DNA from: JBCDLI01 sp038745535
GTDB taxonomy: Bacteria; Pseudomonadota; Alphaproteobacteria; Rhizobiales; Rhizobiaceae
Length of the DNA stretch: 33,356 bases
Reading direction: 5' to 3'
NCBI GenBank assembly: GCA_038745535.1
Contig: JBCDLI010000023.1
Span: forward strand, 1-33,356
The translations under genes and the position numbers were made by a program. Below, piece after piece: positions 33,189-33,356 of this stretch. Positions within the stretch are counted from its first letter, which is position 1. Each line of letters begins with the position of its first letter. Below the pieces are notes generated by a model. That model was given only the letters and a program-made list of their open reading frames with translations. It was not told the DNA's origin and ran no database searches.

Positions 33189-33356
33189 ATGTCATCTGGA
33201 ACCCGTACTGAAACTGACTCCTTTGGTGCTCTCGAAATTCCAAACGAGAAATACTTCGGCGCACAGACTGCCCGTTCCATCATGAACTTCCCGATCGGTG
33301 GCGAGACACAGCCTCTGGCTGTTGTTCACGCGCTTGGGATCATCAAGCAGGCCGCA
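33189..33356 (+). CDS. fumC: Class II fumarate hydratase, N-terminal part (cut by window edge)
   Basis: The first 56 codons are visible and continue past the window. The start, TETDSFGALEIPNEKYFGAQ followed by TARSIMNFPIGGE and VVHALGIIKQAA, is the typical N-terminus of class II (FumC-type) fumarases, which interconvert fumarate and malate in the TCA cycle without an iron-sulfur cluster. The ATG at 33189 has GGGAGG six bases upstream. The catalytic residues lie further on and cannot be checked. Aspartase is a related family but usually starts differently, so FumC is much likelier. Confidence 0.9.
   Translation, partial: MSSGTRTETDSFGALEIPNEKYFGAQTARSIMNFPIGGETQPLAVVHALGIIKQAA

Overview
This window looks like a chromosomal stretch of an alphaproteobacterium, most likely a Hyphomicrobiales/Rhizobiales-type marine organism. 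The clues are a Porin_2-family (rhizobial-type) outer-membrane porin, a MetH split into two overlapping genes, a CobF of the aerobic cobalamin pathway, and a mevalonate operon whose proteins closely resemble, from memory, those of Paracoccus zeaxanthinifaciens. Base composition is moderately GC-rich and nearly all DNA is coding. The taxonomic call is an inference from gene families, not from a marker gene.

Layout. 1-140: the left end of an IS3-family insertion sequence running out of the window. 364-4175 (minus): cobalamin-dependent methionine synthase as two genes with a 4-base stop/start overlap, preceded by a palindromic operator-like site. 4358-5137 (minus): cobF; divergent from it is a DUF1045 2H-phosphoesterase gene (plus). 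6210-11536 (plus): a complete mevalonate-to-IPP operon (HMG-CoA reductase, HMG-CoA synthase, mevalonate kinase, phosphomevalonate kinase, diphosphomevalonate decarboxylase) with overlapping reading frames but no IPP isomerase gene. 11853-12869: a strongly expressed-looking porin with a clear terminator. 13029-17156: a three-gene ABC/FtsX/AttH-CrtC-like operon. 17284-18774: a DEAD-box RNA helicase. 18798-19442 (minus): a TetR regulator divergent from a two-gene RND efflux operon (19602-24016), with a perfect inverted-repeat operator candidate between them. 24317-25441: a Tat-exported pseudoazurin and an unknown membrane-anchored protein. 25788-33043: an unusually large glutamate synthase overlapping by 4 bases a CysJ-like diflavin reductase. 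33189-end: the start of fumC.

How the genes work together. MetH needs cobalamin and CobF makes a corrin intermediate, so the left part is a B12/methionine neighbourhood. The mevalonate block supplies isoprenoid precursors by a route that is rare among alphaproteobacteria, most of which use the MEP pathway. The most unusual unit is the glutamate synthase/diflavin reductase pair. The normal small subunit GltD (FAD, Fe-S, NADPH) is absent from its usual place, and a flavodoxin/FAD/NADPH reductase of the sulfite-reductase type is translationally coupled to a GltB that carries an internal insertion and a C-terminal extension. I infer an alternative electron input for glutamate synthesis. No CRISPR array, rRNA or tRNA gene was recognised.
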